Below, piece by piece: positions 53,303 through 61,312 of a DNA stretch of 64,000 bases; the stretch's first letter is position 1; each line of letters starts with the position of its first letter. The translations under genes and the position numbers were made by a program. The notes below the pieces were generated by a model. The model had not been told where the DNA came from. It ran no database searches and worked only from the letters and a program-made list of their open reading frames with translations. Source of the DNA: Flavobacterium fluvii (GTDB lineage Bacteria > Bacteroidota > Bacteroidia > Flavobacteriales > Flavobacteriaceae); contig NZ_FQWB01000009.1 of NCBI RefSeq assembly GCF_900129545.1, forward strand, positions 51,669 through 115,668, read 5' to 3'.

Positions 53303-54151
53303 CTATTTAAACTCATAATTTACCTTGTGTAACATTATATCAGTGTAACTCGACACGAAGTTCACTTGATTGTTTACCGTACTGGTTGTTGATCCGGCAA
53401 AAGGATTGTACAATGCCGGCTTGGTGGCCATCCATTCGCACAACTCAATTATGTTTGATTTGTTGGATGTGAAGTAAATGTAATTCGTGCCGTCCAACAC
53501 GTCAAGAACATCAAGGTAATCCTTTAGTTTCCAGTAATTCTTATACGTTCCAACGTCTGTACTCAAGTATGGCGGGTCAACCAAGAACACGACATTCGTG
53601 CTGTCCTGGTACTTCGAAAACAATTCCTTATAATCAAGTGATTCAATGACAACGCCATCCAAATAGTTATCGGTATTATACTCACTCATTCTAACGCAAT
53701 TGTACAGCGTTTCCTTTGCCAGTTGTTCACAGGATAGCACATATTTCATACTAAACATTATGTTACTTGACAAAGTAATATAGTCAACATATCCGGTTGT
53801 TTGTTCTTCCTGCAGCACCCTTGAAATAATCAAACTTTTTTGAGGTTCCACAATCTTTTTATCCTTTGGACAGCCTACCAAGATAGTCCTAATGTCACTA
53901 ATTAACTTATTTGTGGCACCAACATTCTCCAGTCGCAACCTATAATTATCATAATCATTGTACACCACGTTTGCTTTTGGGTAATGTTGCTTTATTGTAT
54001 GCGATAACAGCCCGGAACCACCGAATAAATCGACGTATGTGGCATCATCCGGACAGTTGTCCAGTACAGCCTTAACTTGTTTTAAAAATCGTCTCTTTTG
54101 CCCCATAAATGGCAATGGTGCCTGCGTAATTTTTTTGCTTTTTTCTTGCAT
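53303..54151 (-). CDS. DNA adenine methylase, D12 class (phage)
   Basis: N6-adenine methyltransferase. The ATG at 54151 (MQEKSKKITQAPLPFMGQKR, 282 aa) is chosen; an in-frame GTG at 54190 lies inside a palindrome and is less likely. Seen: the AdoMet motif PFMGQKRRFL then TYVDLFGGSGLLSH, the second site VVYNDYDNY, and catalytic DPPY in NVVFLVDPPYLST. Probably protects or marks phage DNA. The recognition sequence is unknown. Confidence 0.88.
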   Translation of the reverse strand: MQEKSKKITQAPLPFMGQKRRFLKQVKAVLDNCPDDATYVDLFGGSGLLSHTIKQHYPKANVVYNDYDNYRLRLENVGATNKLISDIRTILVGCPKDKKIVEPQKSLIISRVLQEEQTTGYVDYITLSSNIMFSMKYVLSCEQLAKETLYNCVRMSEYNTDNYLDGVVIESLDYKELFSKYQDSTNVVFLVDPPYLSTDVGTYKNYWKLKDYLDVLDVLDGTNYIYFTSNKSNIIELCEWMATKPALYNPFAGSTTSTVNNQVNFVSSYTDIMLHKVNYEFK

Positions 54152-54183
54152 TTTTTTGTTTAAATGTTTGCGTAATTGATTGT

Positions 54184-54207
54184 TATACACTATCTTTATA
54201 GTGTATA
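54184..54207. promoter_or_regulatory. Palindrome TATACACTAT-CTTT-ATAGTGTATA upstream of the methylase
   Basis: A perfect 10-bp inverted repeat around CTTT, 33 nt before the preferred methylase ATG and after the previous gene's stop. A candidate operator for a phage repressor. Confidence 0.5.
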
Positions 54208-54216
54208 GGGCAGTGA

Positions 54217-54858
54217 CTAAATACCGGTATTTAGGGTAAAAGTTGCTGTTTCTCCTCTTAATAATTGGTTAGTATTTTCGATGTTGTTCTCGTATATATG
54301 TACGTTCCCCAAGAACAGCGTAATACTCTTTAATTCAAGGTTTATTTGCTTGCTTATCAGGTATAAATGGTAGATGTCCGATGGTAATCCCAAACTGGCA
54401 TCCGAACTCCTTTGATAAGCACTAACCACAAGCTTTCCCTTCTCTATTTGGAACTGAATCAGGCTTAAACACGGCTGTTGATTGCTCTCGGTGTTGTTAG
54501 AACCCAAGAACAGTACATAATTTTTTGATGTGCGCTTTTCACGATTTATCTTTTCAATAAGCTTTGGCAATTGCTCAAAATAAGTAGGGTAACTATTGAC
54601 CAATATAGGACCACAGTAATCCCACCACGAAACTCCAACATCCCTATAAGCTTTTGTAGAACGTTCACCGGCCATAAATAAGCCCAACTCATCTTTTAAT
54701 TTTTTCCGAGCCACTGCATGCCCTTCGAACAATTGAAGCAAGTCAATTGGTTTGAGTTCAAGGGTTTGATTCAATAAGTATTTTATAGAACCTTTATTGT
54801 TATCCTGGTTCTTGCCTTTACTTAAAATCTGATCTAATATTTGATGATATTTATTCAT
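54217..54858 (-). CDS. Thymidylate-synthase-fold enzyme, dCMP hydroxymethylase candidate
   Basis: A 213-residue protein starting at ATG 54858 (MNKYHQILDQILSKGKNQDN). It carries the TS core: catalytic Cys130 in QQPCLSLIQFQIEKGKL, then YQRSSDASLGLPSDI (Arg150, Ser151, Asp153, Gly157), and GNVHIYENN near 185. Cys-to-Arg spacing (20) equals that of E. coli TS. The residue matching TS Asn177, which reads uracil, is Asp161; T4 dCMP hydroxymethylase has Asp there. This suggests action on dCMP, giving a modified cytosine for phage DNA. It is shorter than classical TS (264 aa). Function is inference from those residues. Confidence 0.75.
   Translation of the reverse strand: MNKYHQILDQILSKGKNQDNNKGSIKYLLNQTLELKPIDLLQLFEGHAVARKKLKDELGLFMAGERSTKAYRDVGVSWWDYCGPILVNSYPTYFEQLPKLIEKINREKRTSKNYVLFLGSNNTESNQQPCLSLIQFQIEKGKLVVSAYQRSSDASLGLPSDIYHLYLISKQINLELKSITLFLGNVHIYENNIENTNQLLRGETATFTLNTGI
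54218..54233. promoter_or_regulatory. 16-nt palindrome at the end of the TS-like gene
   Basis: TAAATACCGGTATTTA is a perfect palindrome, lying at the 3' end of the TS-like gene next to the one at 54184-54207. Together they may be a two-site operator for the methylase gene. Confidence 0.4.
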
Positions 54859-54866
54859 ATTCGTTT

Positions 54867-54896
54867 TTTGATTGATGATTAATGATTGTATCTTTG
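54867..54896 (+). promoter_or_regulatory. Plus-strand promoter of the candidate small RNA
   Basis: TTTG (54867-54870), an 18-nt spacer, TATCTTTG (54889-54896): the same two boxes and the same spacing as the pyrE promoter. Predicted transcription start is close to 54900-54903, right at the first stem. Confidence 0.75.
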
Positions 54897-54899
54897 CTG

Positions 54900-55019
54900 C
54901 TCTCACATTCATAAATAAAACACCCAAGACCATTAGAAGACTTATGCCTTCCAACGACCTTGGGTGTGTTAATTTAAAACGAATGTGAGAGTTTTTTTTA
55001 AATGTTGGAAGGCTTTTTT
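54900..55019 (+). ncRNA. Candidate phage small RNA with interlocking stems and two terminators
   Basis: Three perfect stems: b CTCTCACATTC (54900-54910) with GAATGTGAGAG (54981-54991); c ACACCCAAG (54920-54928) with CTTGGGTGT (54959-54967); a GCCTTCCAAC (54946-54955) with GTTGGAAGGC (55004-55013). Order b-c-a-c'-b'-a': stem a uses the loop of c, so a and b/c are either exclusive or form a pseudoknot. T8 follows b' and T6 follows a', giving RNAs of about 100 or 120 nt. It is antisense to flanking genes and overlaps the stop of the spanin gene. No protein frame of note. Family not recognised. Confidence 0.75.
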
Positions 55020-55596
55020 ACCCTCCTTTTGTACTGAAAAGCGATATAAACTTATCAGGAAGTTTAAACTTTTTACCAATCCAAGCAAGAATTATAATCA
55101 CTACTATAATGCCGAACAACCATAGGTAAAACCCAAATTGAAAGCCTTTTACTTTAGCTACTTTTGCTTTCTTTGCCTTGCTTTTATCAGTCGCTTTCTT
55201 TTGGCCGACATCAACTTCAATTCTACCTTTTTCGACTTTGGTTTCATCCTTTTTCTCGGTTGCTGCAGTCTCTTTTTTTTCGGTTTGGGAGTTGATTTCG
55301 CCACCTTCTAAATAGATTTCTTCTTTCAGGTCACCATCAACAAAATGTTTATAATGAAATGGTTTCCTGGTACCGGAACTATCCAGTTCCGAAACACTTG
55401 TTAAAACCAAATTACTATTGATGGCCAGCTGGCTTTTTTGCCAATCCAATTGATGTTTAACCGACTGCTGAAACATCGAATCGAAGTGCCTTTTCATTTC
55501 TTCCAGTTCCTTTTGTCTCGATGTTTCAAGGGTCACGGTTTTCGTTTTACAACCGAGAACCAACAACGCCAACGCTATATATCCTAATGCTTTCAT
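55018..55596 (-). CDS. Probable unimolecular spanin (lysis lipoprotein)
   Basis: 192 residues: lipoprotein signal with lipobox LVLGC (Cys16), a long polar and charged region likely to form a coiled coil (QKELEEMKRHFDSMFQQSVK; Lys/Glu-rich centre), then a C-terminal membrane helix (FYLWLFGIIVVIIILAWIG, about 156-174) and a basic tail. An outer-membrane lipid anchor plus an inner-membrane helix in one chain is the layout of u-spanins such as T1 gp11, which fuse both membranes at lysis. It lies 4 nt after the endolysin gene. Confidence 0.7.
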   Translation of the reverse strand: MKALGYIALALLVLGCKTKTVTLETSRQKELEEMKRHFDSMFQQSVKHQLDWQKSQLAINSNLVLTSVSELDSSGTRKPFHYKHFVDGDLKEEIYLEGGEINSQTEKKETAATEKKDETKVEKGRIEVDVGQKKATDKSKAKKAKVAKVKGFQFGFYLWLFGIIVVIIILAWIGKKFKLPDKFISLFSTKGG

Positions 55597-55600
55597 ACTT

Positions 55601-56107
55601 TTATTTTACAAATTTTACAATCGATTTAGACACGGCTTTTAGCGTATCGGCATAATTTGGATCAGTGGCATAACCCGCTTCGGCAATGGCATCAAAAAAT
55701 TTGTTATAGTCTCGACAAACTTTTAAAGCTTTGGCATATCGTTTATTCTTGAAAAAGAACTGGGCGTGATCATTAAAACAGTCTTCAGGAGTAGCATATT
55801 TTCTAAAATAATCTTTCCCTTTATGCTTAAACATTTTAATGCCATTTCTAACTACAGGAGTCGAAGAAATGGGAATAGGCATAGGGTTATTGATGCTTCT
55901 AGTGTACTCCGTTGTCGTAATCAGCTGTTCGTTTCCGTTGATTCCGTCGGTATCTTTCACTCCAAAAAACATATTCCCTGGTGCAACATCACCCCAAGCA
56001 CTTTCAAGTGCCGCCTGTGTCAATGTGGCCACGGCCGAAAGCCCTGTTTTTTCCTCTACTTTCCTTGCATGTGGTAGATATTTATCTACAAATAATTGTG
56101 GTTTCAT
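55601..56107 (-). CDS. Phage endolysin, GH73 glucosaminidase
   Basis: 168 residues: a single GH73/FlgJ-type domain (endo-beta-N-acetylglucosaminidase). Seen: VATLTQAALESAWGDVAPGN with the catalytic Glu35, NMFFGVK, the YRKYATPEDCFNDHAQFFF-like region (FRKYATPEDCFNDHAQFF), and YATDPNYADTLKAV near the end. No signal peptide, so release would need the holin. It precedes the spanin gene. Confidence 0.9.
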   Translation of the reverse strand: MKPQLFVDKYLPHARKVEEKTGLSAVATLTQAALESAWGDVAPGNMFFGVKDTDGINGNEQLITTTEYTRSINNPMPIPISSTPVVRNGIKMFKHKGKDYFRKYATPEDCFNDHAQFFFKNKRYAKALKVCRDYNKFFDAIAEAGYATDPNYADTLKAVSKSIVKFVK

Positions 56108-56172
56108 TCTTTTTGTTTTGATTATTAGAGGACTATTTTTACTTCCTGTCCTCCTGAGAATTATTTATTTAA

Positions 56173-58083
56173 CTATATTAAATTGGTCATAGCTTTAATA
56201 GCAACATTTGCCATTCTATCGGCATAATCAGCATTTGGATGTAAATTGTCTGGTGCCATTGCAGGTCTATTCCATTTATTCACCATACATTCTCTACTGA
56301 AATCAATTACCGGAAATCCGTATTTATTAGCAATATTTCGCATTGCATCTGCAAAATCTTTACTAGTTTTACCGTTATTATCTTGGTAATTTGGATTACT
56401 CGAAAAAGCCCCATATTCTCCGTATGTAGTCGTAGCAATAAAAATTTTTGCACTTGGTGCTCTTTCCATAGCCCTTTCTACCCATTTATTTAGTGCTCCG
56501 TAAAACTCATCAGTATTGGTACTATCAATACTACCAATAACGTAGCTTCTTGCATAATCGTTAATACCTCCATTTAAAATAATAACATCAGTATCAACTG
56601 GTATTTGTGCTATTCTTTGAGTTGTCCACATTCCTTGACCGGGCGCACCTCCATCCGCGAAACCACTTAATGAAGTTCCGCTCATACCTAAATTTGTATG
56701 TATAAGTTCTAATTTAGTTGCAACTTTAGGCTGCCACGCATTCATTTCAGTTATACTATCGCCGATTGTTACAAGTTTTTTTAAAACAGGAGGGGTATAA
56801 GTACCATAATATGGGTATTTAGATGTCCAACCCGGAACGTGATATTCTGTTTGAGTGCTTCCCTCTTCAAATTGACAGGTATTTAATTGTCCAGAACCTA
56901 CCGTAATTTTAATGTAGTAACAGCCTGCTGGAATTGTCACCGGAAAAGTTCCGAATTGTGAACCGGAAACAAAAACTTTATTGGCAGCATAAAAAGCCTT
57001 GAACGTTTGATTTGAGTTGCAAGAATAAATATTACCCGGAATTACAGATATAAAATCAGATGCAACGCCATCAGGATAACCTCCCTGTATATTTCCGTCC
57101 AACCAACTTATGAACGAATTAAACGTAGATGTTTCAGGATTAAACAAGTTTTTTGAAGGTATCAATATTCCTTTCGTTTGCTCAGGTGCTACGGTTTCTT
57201 TTTCTAAAACAATAGGTATATTTTCCTCATTTTTTATAATGTATTTGTAATTTTCATACGCAGTTACCGCATTTCCTTCTTCTAATTGCATAGTAAGAAT
57301 TTGCGCCTCTAGTGATAAAGTTACTTTTACATATTTTGTATCAACACTAGTTGTAAATGAATTCACAAAAGAGCCGCCACCTACTATAACATTTTTATTT
57401 ATATCAAAATATGTCGTAAATCTTAACATACCACTTGGAGTATAAGTTGTTAACGGATTAACTTCAATAAAGTCAGATATTGAAAAACCATCTCCTGCGT
57501 AAATGGTGCCATCTTCCCCCATAAAATGGTTTAGATATACCGTGTTTTTATTGTATTTATTTTTACCAACAATAGTGCTCGCCTTTCTACTTAATTTTTT
57601 ATTTGTATCAATAGTTTTTTCATAGCCCCCCAAATCCAACTCCGTAACCGTAATCTTCCAAACTCCAGCAACCCTTGAAATAAAAGCATAAGAAGTAGCC
57701 GGAACAACCACGCCGCCACAATTCGCATACGTTCCCTCTTCAACCGCAAAACCGTGAACATTTATCGTATCAGGAATAGTACTCAAAGGTGTTAACGCCC
57801 CAAGGTTTTCACTATCAACTACTACGCCTTCTATTTGACTCTCAACCCAAGTTCTCAACGCTCCAAACAACCCAGCGTGAGCATTTTCAGCTGTCGTGTG
57901 CGCCTGAAAAACGGCATTACTAGCTTTAGCAGCCAATAAGGTATCAAGCCCGTCCACATCAGTTGCGGCTACTTTATCGCTCTTGTGGCGGAAGGAATCA
58001 AACATATCCCAAAATTGGGCTTGAGTAGGTATAAAATTGGTTTTAAACCAGTTTTTTATCGTATTTAAAGATTGTAATCCCAT
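56173..58083 (-). CDS. Tail-fibre protein with SGNH/GDSL hydrolase domain
   Basis: 636 residues. N-terminal MGLQSLNTIKNWFKTNFIPT followed by QAQFWDMFDSFRHKSDKV resembles tail-fibre starts in Bacteroidota phages. The middle has beta-rich carbohydrate-binding-like modules (about 160-425). The C-terminal 210 residues form an SGNH esterase: VTIGDSITEM (Ser), GGINDYAR (Asn), and DNLHPNADYADRM (Asp and His). It may deacetylate cell-surface polysaccharide during adsorption. Confidence 0.85.
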   Translation of the reverse strand: MGLQSLNTIKNWFKTNFIPTQAQFWDMFDSFRHKSDKVAATDVDGLDTLLAAKASNAVFQAHTTAENAHAGLFGALRTWVESQIEGVVVDSENLGALTPLSTIPDTINVHGFAVEEGTYANCGGVVVPATSYAFISRVAGVWKITVTELDLGGYEKTIDTNKKLSRKASTIVGKNKYNKNTVYLNHFMGEDGTIYAGDGFSISDFIEVNPLTTYTPSGMLRFTTYFDINKNVIVGGGSFVNSFTTSVDTKYVKVTLSLEAQILTMQLEEGNAVTAYENYKYIIKNEENIPIVLEKETVAPEQTKGILIPSKNLFNPETSTFNSFISWLDGNIQGGYPDGVASDFISVIPGNIYSCNSNQTFKAFYAANKVFVSGSQFGTFPVTIPAGCYYIKITVGSGQLNTCQFEEGSTQTEYHVPGWTSKYPYYGTYTPPVLKKLVTIGDSITEMNAWQPKVATKLELIHTNLGMSGTSLSGFADGGAPGQGMWTTQRIAQIPVDTDVIILNGGINDYARSYVIGSIDSTNTDEFYGALNKWVERAMERAPSAKIFIATTTYGEYGAFSSNPNYQDNNGKTSKDFADAMRNIANKYGFPVIDFSRECMVNKWNRPAMAPDNLHPNADYADRMANVAIKAMTNLI

Positions 58084-58087
58084 AATA

Positions 58088-58921
58088 TTAAAGTGTTGGT
58101 GCGGTGTATATATATTCGATAAACATTACTAATCGATATGGATTCATAATATTAGTGGTGGCAGCTGTCGGAGCGGTTGAAACTTTTTTAACGGACTCAA
58201 AGCTTTCGCCAACTTCAGCGGCTCCCGTGGAAACAATCAAAAGTCCCGAAGTTCCTCCAGAGGTTCCATCGCCAACTCCATATCCACTTAATGGAACGGA
58301 AACTGCAACCGAGGCGGCGCCTCCAACATCACCAACATTCTCACCCTCATTTTCTGGATTCCAACCAAACGGCATACGGTCACGCCAATTAACAACTTCG
58401 TGCCAACCATTAGGAATGTCAGCGGCGGGTTTGTTCCAAAGAACCATCCCGCCTCCCGCTTGGAAAACAGCATTTTTCTTTTCGAGTTCGGTAATTCGAT
58501 CTGTAATAGTAGATAAATCAGCTGCATCAAATTTCAAAGCGAGAGCTTCCGAAATATCCTTTGTTGGGAAAGATGGTTTAAAATCTGCCCAAAGCCATTG
58601 CTCGGTTGCTGTTCCAAAAGTGGCGTGTCGGCGATAAACAACATCGTGTGTACTCAAATCTTCAAATTCCAAAGCCTCAATAGCCTCTACAATTATCACG
58701 TTAGTTTGAACGGTTCCTCCTATGAACTCCAACACTTCGCCGTTGATAAAAACAACACCATCGGCAACGGTGGTTCCAACGAGTCCGCAACCTGAAATAA
58801 TTGAAAAATTGCCCGAAATATAGCCCAGTGCATTGAAAAGGGTATAAGCCTTTTGCATTTCATCGAGAATATCACACTCAATTGGAAAACCAATGCTTTG
58901 CATAAAATTGAATCTATTCAT
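58088..58921 (-). CDS. Tail-fibre/collar-type protein
   Basis: 277 residues. N-terminal RFNFMQSIGFPIECDILDEM and the C-terminal KPAADIPNGWHEVVNWRDRM followed by PFGWN fit the tail-collar fold (usually xIPxGW...GRxPxG). It is followed downstream by the larger SGNH fibre, with a 4-nt gap, and its ATG overlaps the upstream stop. Probably part of the host-recognition fibre. Confidence 0.75.
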   Translation of the reverse strand: MNRFNFMQSIGFPIECDILDEMQKAYTLFNALGYISGNFSIISGCGLVGTTVADGVVFINGEVLEFIGGTVQTNVIIVEAIEALEFEDLSTHDVVYRRHATFGTATEQWLWADFKPSFPTKDISEALALKFDAADLSTITDRITELEKKNAVFQAGGGMVLWNKPAADIPNGWHEVVNWRDRMPFGWNPENEGENVGDVGGAASVAVSVPLSGYGVGDGTSGGTSGLLIVSTGAAEVGESFESVKKVSTAPTAATTNIMNPYRLVMFIEYIYTAPTL

Positions 58922-59382
58922 ATAGGTCGTATTTGATAGCGTTTCGACGCTAATTTGTATTTTCTTATCTGTGAGTGCAATTCATTTATTTTGGTGTCAA
59001 TTACTTCCTGTGGCACAAAAACAATAAAATCAACACCTGTATTCAAGTATTCAGAATTTTGGTAAATGAATAATTTACCAAGAAATACCGGCTTCTTTTC
59101 GGCTCTTGTATAAATGTACTTTCGAGGAAAAGCATTACCGTCCGTGATGTAAATTCGCCTTGAGGCAACATCTAGTTTATCGTTTAGAACATTTCGCAAG
59201 GAAAAAACCTTACCTGTATGATTCAAGACATACCAGTCGTCTAATCTTTTCTGCAACCATGTATAATGTAATTGCGAAATAGGCACGAGCAAAGCTTGCA
59301 AATAAGCCGTAAGTACTGGTTTCCTCAAAAACGTGGGGAGGAGCAATACCGCTAACTTCTTATAATCTATATCATACCACAT
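58918..59382 (-). CDS. Tail protein, gpI-like position
   Basis: 154 residues (MWYDIDYKKLAVLLLPTFLR...). No clear motif. Position between the J-like gene and the fibre genes, and its size, fit the gpI role of P2-type tails. It overlaps both neighbours (4 and 11 nt). Confidence 0.55.
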   Translation of the reverse strand: MWYDIDYKKLAVLLLPTFLRKPVLTAYLQALLVPISQLHYTWLQKRLDDWYVLNHTGKVFSLRNVLNDKLDVASRRIYITDGNAFPRKYIYTRAEKKPVFLGKLFIYQNSEYLNTGVDFIVFVPQEVIDTKINELHSQIRKYKLASKRYQIRPI

Positions 59383-60211
59383 AGCTCACGTTGTCAAAAT
59401 TCACAATTTCAAAATAGCCGGACGTTGGTGTGGTTCTGACATTGATTGGTGCAAAATCGCTAAAACCTAAACCAACACTATTCCAATGACTGGATGTAGC
59501 ATTAAAAATATGGGCATTATCCACACCAGGTACAGTTCGCAAATTCGCAATCAAATCATTCAAGACCAACTCACCATCAAATGGCAAAGCTTTCATATAG
59601 GCTTTTATGGCAGTCTCAACAGGCTTGCCACCGTCCAAAATACTATTTCCATTTTCGTCAATTACCAAAACATCCCGATAAATTGCCATTATCAAAACCA
59701 ATTTATCTACTGGATTATTCACTATGTTAAGCCTAACACCTGCGTATTTTATTTCCTGCATAAATTCGTTAAAGCTTTCAAGTTGTGGAGCCGTCAGCGG
59801 TGCCAATAGATTGCCATTCTCTCCGGCAACTTTTATGGTCAATTTATTACTCTCAAAGCTTTCTTTGACGGAGCAATATTTTACAATTTGCGAAGCTTCA
59901 ATTTGGTCAATTGTATAACCGGCATTATCAAATTTATCACTGTCATACAGCAAGTCAAAACCGTACTGAAAAGACAAAGCCATATTACGGTACCATCTTG
60001 CCGTACCTGATTTTTGTTCGTAAAGTGCTGTGTCGATTTGGGTTTTATGAACATCAAACAACACTTCCAATAGCCAAATGGCATAAGCCACCACAAAAAC
60101 AAACAGACGATAAATAGCCACTCTACTCGTAGAAGTAAGTGATGCTAAATTAGCATCGGTAGCAATGGCCGTAAACATTGTATTTTGAATTTCCGTTATT
60201 GTTCGTGCCAT
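59372..60211 (-). CDS. Baseplate J-like protein
   Basis: 279 residues. The C-terminal part (KAYMKALPFDGELVLNDLIA then NLRTVPGVDNAHI) has the gpJ/gp47-type pattern. One hydrophobic stretch near the N-terminus (YRLFVFVVAYAIWLLEVLFD) is common in this family. Its place before the I-like gene supports the assignment. Forms part of the baseplate wedge. Confidence 0.65.
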   Translation of the reverse strand: MARTITEIQNTMFTAIATDANLASLTSTSRVAIYRLFVFVVAYAIWLLEVLFDVHKTQIDTALYEQKSGTARWYRNMALSFQYGFDLLYDSDKFDNAGYTIDQIEASQIVKYCSVKESFESNKLTIKVAGENGNLLAPLTAPQLESFNEFMQEIKYAGVRLNIVNNPVDKLVLIMAIYRDVLVIDENGNSILDGGKPVETAIKAYMKALPFDGELVLNDLIANLRTVPGVDNAHIFNATSSHWNSVGLGFSDFAPINVRTTPTSGYFEIVNFDNVSYVV

Positions 60212-60212
60212 T

Positions 60213-60503
60213 TTATCCTATTTTAAAATTGATTCCAAGTCTCATAAATCCTATTCCAAGTCCCGGAGGAATTGGAGGAATTTTCATCGCCGTTGCTGGG
60301 TCCACTTTGTTCGCACTGAAATAATTGATTACTTCCTGATTTCCGTAGTCTTTTGCGGGTATGGCAATGAGTTGTCCAGGTATTGGATCATCAGTAATAC
60401 TCATATTATTTAGAATTGCTATTTCAGCAACCGCTTCCATCGTTCCACAATGCCTAATGGCGATATCGGACAAGGTTTGATTATGTAGTGCTATTATCTT
60501 CAT
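60213..60503 (-). CDS. LysM-domain tail protein (gpX-like)
   Basis: 96 residues: KIIALHNQTLSDIAIRHCGT, VAEIAILNNMSI, and PIPGQLIAIP form one LysM motif. The family of small LysM tail proteins (P2 gpX) fits size and place. Its start overlaps the holin gene's end by 23 nt. Confidence 0.8.
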   Translation of the reverse strand: MKIIALHNQTLSDIAIRHCGTMEAVAEIAILNNMSITDDPIPGQLIAIPAKDYGNQEVINYFSANKVDPATAMKIPPIPPGLGIGFMRLGINFKIG

Positions 60504-61026
60504 CTAGTTCAAATTGTTTGTAAAACTTTTTATTGATAATGCGAATCAACGTCTTGGCATATTTTACACCCAGACTGTCCAAATTTTCCAAAAGGCTTAC
60601 CAATAACTGCCAAATAATTCCGAGTAAAACTGCCCAATACAACCACGCAAAAGGATCCAATTCCACATCCATTATTTTAAGAAAATCCGAGTTTTTGGCG
60701 AAGGTGTTCAGAATGTAAATTGGCACTAAATAGGTCGCTATTTTCAAAATCATTCTGCCAAACTTTCGGCTTTCGTGGCGTTCGCCTCTTTTCAATGAGG
60801 CCTGTACACCCGTGTACCATTCCGAAACCAACAACACTACGTAAGCGATTAAAAACAAATGATTGAAACCAAACAAGAAACTAACAGATGAGAGCATAAA
60901 AGCCATGAGTAAATCGATTTTGATAATTGGAATTGAGGTGTAAATGAATCCGAAAGCACTCTTTAGAAACTCATCCAAATCGACAAACCCAAATCCTTTA
61001 AAAAAATAATTTATTATTCTCATCAT
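60481..61026 (-). CDS. Phage holin family protein
   Basis: 181 residues, 3-4 membrane helices (LLMAFMLSSVSFLFGFNHLF, LIAYVVLLVSEWYTGV, ILKIATYLVPIYILN, WLYWAVLLGIIWQLLVSLL). The loop WYTGVQASLKRGERHESRKF then GRM matches holin_4_1-type (toxin secretion/lysis) holins. It lies inside the baseplate genes, away from the endolysin, an unusual location. Confidence 0.75.
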   Translation of the reverse strand: MMRIINYFFKGFGFVDLDEFLKSAFGFIYTSIPIIKIDLLMAFMLSSVSFLFGFNHLFLIAYVVLLVSEWYTGVQASLKRGERHESRKFGRMILKIATYLVPIYILNTFAKNSDFLKIMDVELDPFAWLYWAVLLGIIWQLLVSLLENLDSLGVKYAKTLIRIINKKFYKQFELDEDNSTT

Positions 61027-61310
61027 ATTTCAATGTTTAAATTTTCAATTCCATTACTGGTGTCAATCGTTGCATCGGTATAACCATCATAGTTTAACTG
61101 AATCTTTAAATCACGTTTAAACTCGTCTGCAGTAATTGTTTTTTTGATATAATTGATGGCTCCAAATCCCACAAAAGGAAATTCTTTGAGTTCGCCCGGT
61201 TGCAAGTCAATAATATCTTCAACATGTTGTTGATCACTTTGACCTATGGATAAATCACCATCGATACATACCAAATCCCCGCTTTCATCTCTCAATATAT
61301 CCTGTCTCAT
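61023..61310 (-). CDS. Baseplate wedge protein, gpW/gp25 family
   Basis: 95 residues: DESGDLVCIDGDLSIGQSDQ, IIDLQPGELKEFPFVGFGAI and IQLNYDGYTDATIDTSNGI match gp25-like proteins, the core of wedge subunits in contractile tails. Overlaps the holin gene by 4 nt. Confidence 0.8.
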   Translation of the reverse strand: MRQDILRDESGDLVCIDGDLSIGQSDQQHVEDIIDLQPGELKEFPFVGFGAINYIKKTITADEFKRDLKIQLNYDGYTDATIDTSNGIENLNIEI

Positions 61311-61312
61311 TT

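Noticed and set aside
54900..55019. HDV-like self-cleaving ribozyme in the interlocked stems
   Set aside because: In HDV-type folds the P3 hairpin closes before the distal P1 strand; here stem c spans the arm of stem a, and the promoter plus T-runs fit an sRNA better.
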